Below are positions 1 through 12,414 of a stretch of DNA of 64,000 nt, piece after piece (position 1 is the first letter of the stretch; every line of letters begins with the position of its first letter). A model generated the notes under the pieces. It made no database searches. It was not told the origin of the DNA and saw nothing but the letters and a program-made list of their open reading frames with translations. The stretch is from Apus apus (taxonomy: Eukaryota; Chordata; Aves; Apodiformes; Apodidae), in NCBI RefSeq assembly GCF_020740795.1, contig NC_067291.1, forward strand, positions 12,528,780 to 12,592,779. The letters are read 5' to 3'. Made by a program: the position numbers and the translations under genes.

Positions 1-3000
1 TTTTCAATACTGTATAGTAAAATGTACGTATGACAATGTATTGTAACATGTCCCCATTAGTCTAAAGGTAGGAAGTAAGCAAACTGTAACTGCTCATGAT
101 TCCATCAAAGAAAACCCTTTTTAGAGTGGAAAATGTGCCACGATGGTTGTGTTATCACATCAACTGAATTTCCTATGTCATTTCACTCTTCCAGTATATT
201 TCATATACAGCTGAGAAGTTGCCCTGCCACTTATTTTTCACCTCCAGACCTTTAGAACATCTGTCTTGATCATTTAATCTTTCTAGGGACTAAGTTTTTA
301 TTTGAGTTGCAATTTCTCAGTTGCAGTGACAGTAAAAAATATCAGTCAGCCTCACCTGGAAGAGGAATGTATTATGTAAATGTCCAAGCATAGACTGACT
401 GCTTCTTAAAAAATAAATACACAGAAAATTAAAAGCATTCTGAAATGAACAGGGAATCTATGAATGATTCTATTGTAACAAAAGATAATATTAGGGCAAC
501 ACTGACAAATATATTATTGTTTCAGTCTAAATGTTAATGATGTCAGTGGTGGTGATACAAACACCTGCGAATTACCAGAGGAAATCCCTACTTTTCACAT
601 TTATAGAATTAACAATACAAAGCTAGGACTGCTGCTATTTCAAACACATTCCACCTGCTTAGGAAGCTGCAGATTGATTAAATATGTCTATGAAATCTGT
701 CCAGCAAGAAATTCTGCATTAGTAACATTAGCTGATTTCCATTCAACCTGGGGAAGCACAATCATTTTTTGTCTGGATTTCTCTCATTAGATATTCAAAT
801 GAAATTTAAACACATGAAATCTGCATTACTATGAATATATTTTTTCATTAAGCTACAGAAACTAATTGGTGCTTAAATTAGATTTCACATACCATTTGTT
901 AAGTCTTTTGAAAAATAAAAAAATTTAAACAATGACAACAAAAAACCCAATCACACAAAACCTGCCAGCAGTTTTACATAGAGTTATCTGCATTTTCAGT
1001 CAACAAAAGAATGTAGCCAGCACAACTCCATTGTAGGCCACACTTCATTTCTTTTGACTTTCTCTTTAGTTAGTCATTGGTTCTTCTAAGTACAACTACA
1101 TTATGACAATAATCAGGTTTTAATTTAAATGCATTCCTTAGTTATCAACTCAAGGAGTCTTCCTTCTGATGTGGATTTTCTGGGGAAATTGAGGGTAACA
1201 TCATAGAATTTTTTCTGTCTTTGTCATTGCTTGTTCAGTTATTCTGTTAGGGACAGACTGTGAGTCTTTTACAGTCATTAGCATGATAAGTCTGGTGGCA
1301 TTGATTGGTCTCATGGTGTGAGTAAGTGGGAGAAGAAAAGAGTCTCAGTATCACCTCTATAAGGAATTTGCAAGTGATGCAGTACAGACGAGTTGAAGGA
1401 AATGTCTTGAAGTAAGAAGTTAGAGGTGATTTTTTTCTTATGATGTTACTGCTATTTCAACAGTTAGCAGTGGTCTGTTATTTAAAAAAAAAAAAAGGAA
1501 AGAAAATACTTATTCCATTATTGCATGTTTCATGTACTTTTTTGTTTTGACAGTTGCAATTATGAGACACACTATGGTATGGACATTTAATAGCTGAACA
1601 GACGTCGAAATAGAAAAACAGTCAAGACAGCCTCTTTGGGGTTTTCTCTCATCATACAGGATGTTCTTCCATCAAAATTACACACATAATGCAACATTTT
1701 CTTCTTTTTAAAAATGGGACGTGTTCTGTGTAAGTATGTGCACAGCCCCTCTGCTGTTGCATATTCATCATCTTCAGCAAGGGAGGTGACTTTTGTGTTG
1801 GCAGTTGACATTAAGCAACAAGTAGTGCTCTAGACAGCAACGAGCCTCTCTCTCTAAGAAACATCTGCTGCATGGGAAGGCATGTGCTGGGGAGTGTCAC
1901 ATATGTGCTGCTTATATCCAGTGGGCTTAGTTAAAATAAATAGCAAGATAAGTTTTCGTGCTTTGATTTCAAAGTCTGCTGTTACTCTGTTCCATCACCT
2001 TGGTCTATTCAGTTCAGTTTACCTAGCTGTAAAATGTGTTCCATAATATTTACTTGATTTACTGTCATTAAATCTTCTGTTATTAGTTTAGGACCCCTTT
2101 GTTCTAGTTATGGTATACATTTATAAGAAAACCAAGTCTCTGCTTCAGAGGAGGTATTACCTTCATAAATAAGGTTGGCAGAGGTAGCAAGAAATTCCAG
2201 GATGAATTCAGGGAAGGTAGGAAGCTGGGAACACAATTAAATAACATGGCCTGTTGGGAAAAGTTGGGAGGTGTTGGGTGTTGAACCAACATCTAGTAAG
2301 TAATGAATAAGTATGTTATCTGCTCTTCCTTCTAAAGAGGTTAACTGAATTTTTTTGACAATTTTTTTAAGGATTTTCTGAAATCCTTGAAAGCTTCAAA
2401 AAATAATTATTTAAGCCATGTATGTGCTTTATGTGAACCATACATAGTAAGCCATATTAAAACAATACCTGGTGTGAGTGGGCTTTTAAAACATGGAATG
2501 TATTACATTGACAAATAGAGCACTTTGTATTTTTAAAATTAAAGCAACAACTAAATTGTCGTGAATTTTAATATAAGATCACTTTTGTGCTTTCCTCTCT
2601 GCATGTCCTTATGTAATTTCTGGAATTGGTTTTAGCAGCTGCATAGATTTATTTAAATGCTGTATCTGGAGTCAAAGACTCCTTCCGAGTTATCTTTTAA
2701 GTTAAAAATACATATGTTCATGACTCATACTCAAGTCAGTCTATAAGAAAGCTCAGCTTTGCTGTTCAGTTCTGTGAGAGAGCAGTGTAACAACATTGTA
2801 CATGGGTTGCTTGAAACTAACTATGAAGAGGTATTGCTGTACAGAGCACTCTTCTGGATTTTTAAAAGCTCTATTAGTGTCCTGACATAGTGTGTCTTTG
2901 GTATAAACTGCTGCCAACATTAAATACAAATGGTGTCCTTAGCCTGTTTTGTGAAATTATGGTACAACATTCTAAAGTGATGCCAGTTTAAGATACAAGC

Positions 3001-4320
3001 AAAAGTGCTGCTGGCTCTGGCTTGTGACTGTAAAACATTAAAATGATGATTAATGAGGAATGGATGGAATTGAATCCTGCCCAGGAAATTCAGAGACCTA
3101 AGAGGGAAAGGAGGCAGAAATATATATCATGGCTCTGGGGTCTGATTTTTTTTCTTGAAACTTGATTCTCCTCTGCCTGAAATCTGCTAGAAGTTAAGGA
3201 AGATCAACAGCATTTGATTGTGTGCCCCAGGATGGAAGGGATTGCTCGAGGTGGTGCTAACAAGTGCTAATTTGGTTTTGGTGCTGTTTTTCCTCCCCTT
3301 TCTTTTCCCTTCTGTCAAATTCACTTCAGCACTGGCTGGTCTGTATCTATTTTGCTTCTGGTGTTTGTTAGTTATTTTCCTTTATTACCCTCATCATCTA
3401 ACCTGAGTGCTGGCTGCTGCTTACACATCCTCCTCCAAAGGTAGGGAACATCATCCAAATCCAGGAGAAAATGCTTGGTATTTAGCAGTGAGCTAAACAT
3501 CAGCTAGTGGGTTAAAGTAGACTGCAGAGCTGGTCAATACCAGCTTTTATCCAGTTTTTGAACATGGTTAAGTGGCAGCTTGGAGAGCCCTCATGTCCCA
3601 GGGAGGCATAAGGGAAAAGAAGGAAGAGAAGCCTCTTGAGAGTGTCACTTCACTGTCTAAAAAACTGTGCTTACACTTCTTTCCTATAAATTTCATACTG
3701 CTTCCAAATGTTTCTGTTGCTGCCTCTCACCTCCCCCAGCAGTGAAACAGCAAAAGCATGTCTGCAGAGCTGCTTCTCATGGTTTTCAAATTCCATTCAA
3801 CACTTAAAGTATGAGATATTAGTAATTATTTGTTATTACTTATCTATTATTATCCTCGAAATATTCCACTCTAGGCATTAATTTTATTGCTCAATATACT
3901 TTTATTCTTCAGAAATCCTCTCTCCCTTGTAGTTTGGAAATGTAGATGGATTTGGGTGACAGACAAGCAAAATCTGACTTGGGATATACTAATATGGGTA
4001 GAATATATATTGATATGTTCATTTAATGCTATATTTATATAACAGGTAAAGTTAAGATAAAGTGATGTCACTTATGCAGAAGAGCCTTTATAAAATCTTC
4101 ACCAACACTGCTAGAAATACCAACAAGTTCATCCCATCATATTTAGGTAACAACAATTTTGCAGCCAGTACTTTTTGTTTTGATGGTGTTACAGTTGTGC
4201 AACTGAATTGAAAAGAAATAAGTAACATATTTGGGGTGAATTTCTCATCATTAAATTGAAATGTATCATTTTCTTTAAAAGTTAACATGGCAAGAGATTT
4301 AAAATATGTGTTAATTAATA

Positions 4321-4370
4321 GATACAAATTACTGTAATCACATCAAGATATAAATTACTGTAATCATGTC
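4321..4370. repeat. Two-copy direct repeat, period 26 bp
   Basis: Two 24-bp copies at 4321-4344 and 4347-4370 share the exact core AAATTACTGTAATCA (4326-4340 and 4352-4366) and differ by only a few transitions elsewhere. The core itself contains the inverted halves ATTAC and GTAAT. This looks like a small local tandem duplication; no function can be assigned. Confidence 0.8.
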
Positions 4371-5202
4371 CGCTTACATCTTTCAGTGATTATAATGCTA
4401 TAATTTCAGTGTCATGTTTCTAGCAAGATACTAATTCCTTGTTGCAAGTAGCTTTTGGATTGGTTTAACTGTGTATCTTACAGCCCACTGCTCTTGGGGG
4501 AGGCAATATCACTTCCAGTGGCAAAAAAAGATTCACAAAAGCAAGAGAAGTTACTGTAGGTGGATGTGCAAATCAGGTAACTCTGAGCCTATGCTGACCT
4601 CACTACTAGGGTGCCAAGACATCATTGTCCCTTTTTGGAAAGCTGTTGTGGTGATTGCACAGGGAACTAGAATCGAAGGAGGCATCTGATACTAATGTTG
4701 ACTTCTTCCAACTTAAATGAAAAGGGGAAAAGGAGATCCGATATGTGTAATACCTTGGGACCCCAGAGGCAGGGTGATTACAAGGGGTTTAAATCACCAC
4801 TCTGCTGCTGTAGGAAAGTCCTGGAATTTAGAAGGGCCCTGCACGCCCCCAACACAGATGCACCATGGAGAAAGGAATGCCCAAGCTACCATGGACATTT
4901 AGAGTGACTTGAGAAAGTTGTTCTGATAGTGAAAAGGGCTGATATTTTCTACAACTTTAAGAGTGAACTGCTATACTATTTAGCTCCTGCTTTCATCAAA
5001 ATTCATGTGGACTCTTGTAGCCTAAAACAAAGGAGTCTGTTTTGTAATGTTTTTATGAGTGTCACTTTTCTCAGTGGGAGTAAGGCAGAAAGAGCTGTTT
5101 TTGCTGGAAGCTTCTCCACTGTAGTCAAAGGAGGGTGTTCACAAGCTAGAGATGTTTAGTGTGTCAGGGAAATTTCCTTTTTTTCTCCTCTCTCTCACTG
5201 TG

Positions 5203-5240
5203 ATTTAAAAAAAAAAAAAAAAAAGAAAAAAGAAAAAAAG
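5203..5240. repeat. A-rich low-complexity tract
   Basis: A run of about 18 A followed by further A runs interrupted by single G residues. It could be a simple repeat or the tail of a decayed retroposed sequence, but no recognisable element lies directly upstream, so it is listed only as low complexity. Confidence 0.7.
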
Positions 5241-8200
5241 TTTCCTAAGACTTAAATTATTTCCAAATCTCTGATTTGGTTTTAGTCAGCTCCTTGTTTG
5301 CTAGCTTCTTTGGCCATTTATAGTTTAAATAACTGTACTTCTTAGAAATGTATTGTCCAGTGAAATATTTCCATATTTCCTCTTAATGACTGTCCCTGTT
5401 TATTGAGAAGAAATATGTAAATGTTATCACCAGGAAGGAGAGTTAATAGCTTTTAATGGCTTAAATTCTGTGAACAATCATGTCTATGAGAAAGTCGTTG
5501 CACCAACAGTCCTGGTAAACTCAGCAGGACTCTTCATGTGGTAACATTACTCACACACGTATGTGTTTGATAGCAAAATGTTGGTGTTCCTGTCCCACAT
5601 TCCTCTTGTTCCTCCTGGAAAGAAAGTCAGTACATGAACATTAGAAGGCATTTTTAGTCTAATATGTCCCAAATAAGGATTTAATCTAGACTAAACAGCC
5701 ATTTTGAATATTTGCTGTAACTATTAATTATTGCAAATGTTTGGGATTTTTCTGTTCATTTCCTAGCTTTTAGTTCTTGATTTAAATCATCTGTAGTGCT
5801 CTTGCTTGGTGTGTTCACTTGGTATTTTGCATTTATATCTGCTTTTTGCAATTTAACAATCTCTACAGTTAGCTGCATTTTCCTTAAAGTGAATTTATTG
5901 CTTTAAAATGGTTCTGGAATGAGTGATTTATCAAAGAAGCAAAAATACCTCAAACTTGAGTCCTGCCAACAAGACACTGTGTATTTGTTTAATTGTAAAA
6001 GCATATTCAAAGCAGATACAATACACTGTAGTGTGTTGTCTGTAGAATCTGTCATTTTTGTCTGACAGGAGGTTGCTTTCAAAAATGGCTACTTCCTCTG
6101 CAGGTACCAAAGTTACTCAATTACACTTCCTATTTTTTTATTACAATTAGTGCGTTCTTGGTACATCTGTTTCATAGATACATAGTTTAATTAACTGATA
6201 AAGCAGCTGTTTTTCTGAACCAGTTAGTGAACTGTTTGCAATAGGTTTTGGAAGCAAGTATGGAAAATTTCCCATAGTGCTCTCCTGGGAGTTTGGTGGT
6301 TTGGGTTTTTTGGGTCAACTGTATGATCCTTGATCCTAATGGTAAAATTTAAACTATCTGCATTTAATTTTGGCTGATTGAGCCAACTCTGTATCTGATC
6401 TGAGAAAGTTAACCAATTCACCCTATAATTAGGTCTCTGCAGCACCTTCCTCCTACATAAACAGGCAGATGGATTCCTAGTTGTTTTCCCGTGGCCACCG
6501 ATGCAACCAAGGGAACCATCTGAGTGACAGGTACTTATATTCAGTTGGAATTTTTAATCATGGCTTAACACTTGTCAGCTTCCAAGTATACACTGTTGGG
6601 AAATTAGTGTCACATCATGTGATACAGCAGTTGTAAGTCTGCAAAGAAAGCAGATTGTTTGATTATTTCTTTTCTTCCACAGCTAAGGCTAACTGTCTGG
6701 ACAGCTGTGAGTCAAGACTTCAAGACGTGTTGCTTTATCTGATTGGTCTCAGTCTTGATCTGGCACATGAAAGAAAATGTGAGGAAGTTTCAAACAGAGA
6801 TCATTTTGCAAGTCCAAAGATAAGGGTAAGGTCACGATCACTGCATTTTCACAGTATCTCATTACAAACATAAAACAAAGCACTGTGCAGACAATAGGAG
6901 GTTTAGTGCAGCCACAGTTTTCACCTTCATGAGATTTACATCTCTGGAGTATTTTCCATGTTCTGTTTACTGGCATCAAAGAAAAATACAGCAGGATAGA
7001 AAGAGCAGTTGTATTTTTTTTTTTAAGGTGACTCTCTTCCTTCCAGGGAACAAGCATATGGTGACTTTATCTAAGCTTTGATATTTAACTTGCACAGGTG
7101 TTGCCAAAATCTCATGGGCTGCAGTGTAAAGTTAGCATTTAGTTAAGGAGTATGTTGTCATTATTCGTGTTACGTTAATTTAGCCCATAATGTTACTGTA
7201 ACTGCTTTCCTCCTGTAGGAAACTGCCACTTCTCCCATGCACTCAGAGCTGGGGAGGTTACTGCAGGAATCTGTGGGGTGAGAAAATACACCTGTTTAAA
7301 ACAAAAAAACCCAAAAAAGCCAATCGGTGTCTTTTATGGTTATTGTGAACTGTGTGTGGAACTTAAGAACTGCAGCCTGCAGGGTGGAAGGGGCTGTCTC
7401 TGCCCCATGAGGCTCTCCCGAAACATTTCCTGAGCTATGGATGAGCATTGCCCTATGAAGCTAACCCTACCTATTGCCTTCCCTCTGGAGAAACTCTGTT
7501 CCAGTCTCAGACTGGCTCCCCAGGGTGTAAAAATGACCTAATTTCAACCATGTCTTGGTGAGATTTCCCAATTACTCACTTTTTTGGAAATGTTTAGATC
7601 CTAAATGTGTGCATTGTTACACTGTAATGCTTTATGGCTTCATGTAAACAGTTTGTCTTAGGGGAGAGCTGTTGGTTTGCTGTACATTTCAGTAAAACCA
7701 CCATTTAAAATCTTAGCTGTTGTAACAATTCTGTGATTAAATAAGAAGCATATTGAGAAAGACTGAGTTCTTCAGTTGGGTAAATGCTATTTTGTGCGTG
7801 CTGTGCATGAGGAGCAGGTCTGTGTGCTTGTGACTGGTGCAGTGTAAATGTTACATTTCTCTACATCTCCCGCAGAGAAGCAGGAGTTGGGAGGGTTTTT
7901 CTCTCCAAAAACATAAATACAGAGAGATAAGAACACATGCTGTCACTGGTTACATCTCAGCAACTCCCATGGGGTCCAAGGGTTTTTGGTCAGCATTTCT
8001 GAGCTTTGCACATTCAACTGTGCATGGAGGCCTTGTGCTCGAGGTCATGGTAGACGCTTCATGTGATGCACACCCAGGGAAAGCACTTTTTTTCCTGAAG
8101 CATTTTCACACTTTGGACTCATGTACAGCTCTGTTAAATGCTGGAATACAGACAATGTAGCTGTGAGATGAAGAATCTTTTTTGAAGTCTTCAGGTGTTT

Positions 8201-8249
8201 TCATCTGAGATTTTAAAAAGTCATGTCATCCCCAAACTAAAAATCCATG

Positions 8250-8420
8250 TAATTAAATTAGTCAGCTTTCTTTCATGAAGATATTAATTATAAATATAAT
8301 GAAAATATAAGATTACAAATTGGCTGCAGAATATCTTAATGGCTGATGTGCAAATTAGTCTACCGTTCTTATTATGTAAATAAGCACAGTCAACACATTA
8401 TGTAAATGACCACAATAATG
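8250..8420. promoter_or_regulatory. Candidate AT-rich regulatory block with paired TTATGTAA motifs
   Basis: Two 18-bp near-identical direct repeats (8371-8388 and 8397-8414) each hold a perfect TTATGTAA (8372-8379 and 8398-8405), the consensus of NFIL3/E4BP4 and the PAR-bZIP factors HLF, DBP and TEF. The flanks are dense in ATTA/TAAT cores (ATGTAATTAAATTAG, ATATTAATTATAAATATAA, CAAATTAG). What is seen is motif density and the repeat; a regulatory role is inference, and AT-rich DNA gives such motifs by chance at a fair rate. Confidence 0.3.
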
Positions 8421-11400
8421 GACACCTTTTGAATCCTTTAGGGATCTATGTTTAGAGAGGTATTACAGTAGTGCAAAATATAATGTAATCGTGAAGTGAA
8501 CGATGTGTTGCTAGACAAAACTTGCAAATACTGAGCACTAATCTGTTAGAAATTAACTATGGTTTTATTTTACTCCAACTTTGTAAAATTCTCCAAGATT
8601 TTAGTCAGTTTTGGATTTGGGGGTGGGGGATGATGGTGGTTCTTTTAACTCCAGCATGTTCAAAAGGCTCAATGTTAGGTGTTAGGGTAATTCCTGTATA
8701 ATTTTTATTACTTCCTTTAAAAGTCCATTTACAAATTCTGGGTGCCTCAAAGTATTTCTCTGCTTTTCTGTGCTGTTTCCAGAATTTTTTTCATAATACC
8801 ATGAGACCATGTTTAACTTCTCGCAGCACTTTCTTCGAGGGAGAGCTGATCTCCATACAAATTTATCCTGATCAATCTGTATCCAATCTGTTACTGGCTT
8901 GATCAGATAGAAATGGATGGTAACAATGAAGCTGGCATATTGCTCCTAGCCCTTCCTGATGGTATATTCAATACTTGAAAATATCAAAGGTCTAAATTTA
9001 AAGGAAGATCTGTAAAATTATTGTCCCCTTTCCAACAGAAAGAGGCAGTTCCTGTAAATATCTCATCTCTCGATAAGTATTATTTTGAAACCACTTTTTA
9101 CTGCTGTTTGGTCTTCATTCCCATTTAACTTCTAGGGCATGCTATATTTCTCCAAAGTATGTTCCTTCATTTGACCCAAGACCAGCAATTAAACCAGTGG
9201 CACAACCTTAGCTTTCAACTTTTCCTCAGGATATTGCAGGTTTTTATAAACAAAAGTAATGAGCATTTGCTTTTAATGGACCTGTTTCTTTCTTTTCAAA
9301 GCAGTGCCTTTCATTATTAACTTTCAAAGAGCAAATCAATCCCACTAAGCTGCTACACTTTTTATCCTAATTATTTTTCCATTTGCTGTTTCTTATCCCA
9401 CATCTGCATTAACATAACTTTGGTCTTCTCTCTTTTAAAAATAATATTAATACTCATTTATGTCCATTTATTTTCCAGCTTGATTAAGGCTTTATTAACT
9501 CTCACCTTTGTGAATGTTTGTCCTCCAAGTTTTTAATGTTTGCAGTAAACATACACATTGCTGCTGTTATTAGCTGGCATTAGCCATAAATTTACTACTT
9601 CAACTCAAATTCAAGTCCCAGTTCTCCTGAGGTACCATAAAAAAAAAATTCTCTCCTAGCCAGCCTTATGCCTAAGGAGCAGGGAGACCAATTGCAACAT
9701 TTTAAGAGCTGCATCTCAGTATAATCTTGCTGATAGTCAAGAATATCTCCCCCTTAAGTATTTTCTAACTCTCTTGGGTAATGGAAATCCTTTGAATATT
9801 TCTGATGGTGTATATGCCCTGCACTGACTGTGCTAAAATACCCAGATGTTCCAGACCATGCTGGCATGAACCTGAATTGTAACAGTAGTAAATTTTTGTG
9901 GCTGTTACTACCTTTTTAGTTCATCTCTTTTGTCCATACAATCAAACTCAAGTCATGTCTGTGCATGGAAAGAACAGCTGCCCAGGAACGTGATACATTC
10001 CAGCCATGTATACTTGTGACTTTGCTAATTTTGAGGAGTGATTGGTGACTACAAGAATCTGGTGAGATACAGGTTCTTATTTTTGCCCTTAGATAAAAAT
10101 GGCATGCCTTCTGTATGCATGTGGTGGGCTACAGGAAGCACAATCTTGTTTTTTGTTTAATCTGCATTTTCAGCTTATTCAGTCAACTGTTTGAAAAGCA
10201 AAGACAAAATCAAAAGGAGAGAGTTTTGGAGAGAAGTTATAGACAATCTGTGATACCAGTCAAGAAAACTTCAGTGGTGTCATGAGTCAACTGTAAGGAG
10301 TTAAAAAAAATTTTGACAAGGTCTTCCCTCTTTACAAAGTTTGTATTTTATACATTTTGTATATTCTGTTATTGATTTGTAATTCATATTATACACACAC
10401 ATTCCATGATCCAGAAGTTGCTGGAAGCTGGGAGAGGACACCTGGGAATGTATTGCTTACTTTCCTATTACAGGCTCCTGCATTTATCTTCTAACACAAA
10501 AGATAATTTGGCTTAACCTAGTACAGGCATCCCTATGTCTTGCACTCAGCTTTATATGGGGTTATTGATACATAGGGGATATTTACATGTCCATTTTAGC
10601 TGGTATGTGGTATAGTTTTTTCTGAAATTCCATGTAGAGCCAATAGGGAGCTAAATATTGCAGAGGGTGTTTGAGAGAAAGCCTAGCTTGGGTTCTCTTT
10701 CTGCATGCAGCCCTCTGTCCACTGGTAGCAGAGGGAGATAAAGCATGTGAGCTGGCTGGGATAAGCTGCACAGTGTTGGCTGGTTTCTCCTGACCCCTGC
10801 CTGTCCATCACTGCTCAGTGTACCCCCTTTACACAGAACATGCACAACCTGTGGCAAGCCCTCTGTAACAAAAATGTGTTTTCTGCTGTACCAAAGTGCC
10901 ATATCAGATTTCACAGAGAATAATGATCAGAAGAAATTACTCTATTTCATAGCTGCAAGGAGAAAAAAAGCCACAATGAGGCTTTTTGTGTGTGCATGTA
11001 GCTTTTTATAACTATTAAGCTGCAGTGTAAAATTCACTGTCTCCGTCAAGCCCCCAGGGGACATCTTTTGACCCTTCTGACTGTTTCCCAGCATGGTGGA
11101 TTGGCCAGCTCAGCATCCCACTGAATAGCTGTCATTCCAGGGGTGTATCCACTTGCTGCAGCCCCGTGGCAAGCAGAGAGCCCAGCAGAGAAATGACCTG
11201 CAAAGATTTGCCCATGTAGGGTGGGACAGGGGAGGACTGGGTGAGGCTGCTGCAGTTTAGAGGCACAGGTGTCAAAGTTGGTGACCCAACATGCCCCTTT
11301 GAGCTGAGCTGGAGCTGCCATGGCACCTGGTCCCATGGGCCTCCGGCCCTGCCTGTTTTCTCACTTTATATGAGAGACCCAGCAGAATAACAGAAGACTG

Positions 11401-12387
11401 TTTCTAACACATTTCACTGGGTTTTCTTCCCCCTCTTTGTCTGAGGTTATTCTGAACATAGCTTGAACCTTAGTGCCCTCTTCTGATCTTGAAATACGTG
11501 TCAGCTCTCAGCACACCTTTCCCTGCAGCTCCAGCTCAGCAGACAGTGCCAGCCAATTGCTTGAAGTTAGACAAACATGTGGGGACAGAGATATTTTAAT
11601 TTTTAATCGGCTCTAAAGCCTTCAAAGTTTACTCTGATGGGAAACAGGAGCTTAAGCAGAAATTAGTGTTTTGTATTCATAAAAAACATTTTTTTTTTCT
11701 CCCCTGGCAGGAGCTGCAGCCTTGATCTGAAGTCTACAGAAGTAAAGGGATAAACCTTTATCAGCTCTAGCCCAGCCCTTAACACAGCAGGTTCTTTGGC
11801 CAGTAGAGTCACTTAAGCTGTAAGAGGTGTGCTATTACATGATCTTCAAGGGGCAAATACTAATTAAGGATAAACCTGTAGAGAATGTTATTTCATCAGA
11901 CATATTTAACATGGGAAATACTGGTAAGTGATAATTCTGCAATTCCTTACTTTTGGGAGACTTTTCAATGCTACTAGACCAAATTTAGTTTACGTGTAGA
12001 TATATCTAGACAGATGTATGTAATGCATACTAGGTATAACTCACACTCAGCTGCAGACTGTATGAATAAGTTCATTCATCATTTATAGTCTGCCACCTCT
12101 GGGATGGAAGGCAGCAGCTGCCAAGGAGCACACAGCAGTGCTGCACAGCAGTCTGCAGGCATATTCAGAAACTCTGCATCCAGTTTGCATTGCAGGGTTA
12201 TTCTGTGCAAGGGGAAATAGAAAACTCTTCTTTATAAAAATGTATGTTTTCTAAAATCATCTTTAAATCCTATTTTTTACTGATTGCCATTTAAAAAAAT
12301 TCTGGTAGAATGTCTGCTCTCAAGGCACTTGATATGTGTGCTATCAAAGTATGCTAAATGTTGCTAAATTTACTACAAAATAAGGTT

Positions 12388-12414
12388 ATGAATTAATTTT
12401 CACAATTAATTCAT
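12388..12414. repeat. Perfect 11-bp inverted repeat with 5-bp spacer
   Basis: Arms ATGAATTAATT (12388-12398) and AATTAATTCAT (12404-12414) are exact reverse complements around the spacer TTCAC. The arms contain paired homeodomain cores (AATTAATT). It could form a small cruciform or serve as a dimer binding site; no evidence of a transposon end was seen around it. Confidence 0.75.

Noticed and set aside
1-300. MEX3B 3' UTR at the left edge
   Set aside because: Synteny would place MEX3B to the left, but nothing in the sequence identifies its 3' UTR and the known gap is large, so this is not claimed.
6749-7057. 102-codon minus-strand open frame
   Set aside because: Isolated, no recognised motifs, low-complexity Lys run from a poly-T tract, AT-rich context without promoter features.
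7837-8160. 107-codon plus-strand open frame
   Set aside because: No family resemblance, no splice or promoter evidence. The length is possible by chance in 64 kb read in six frames.
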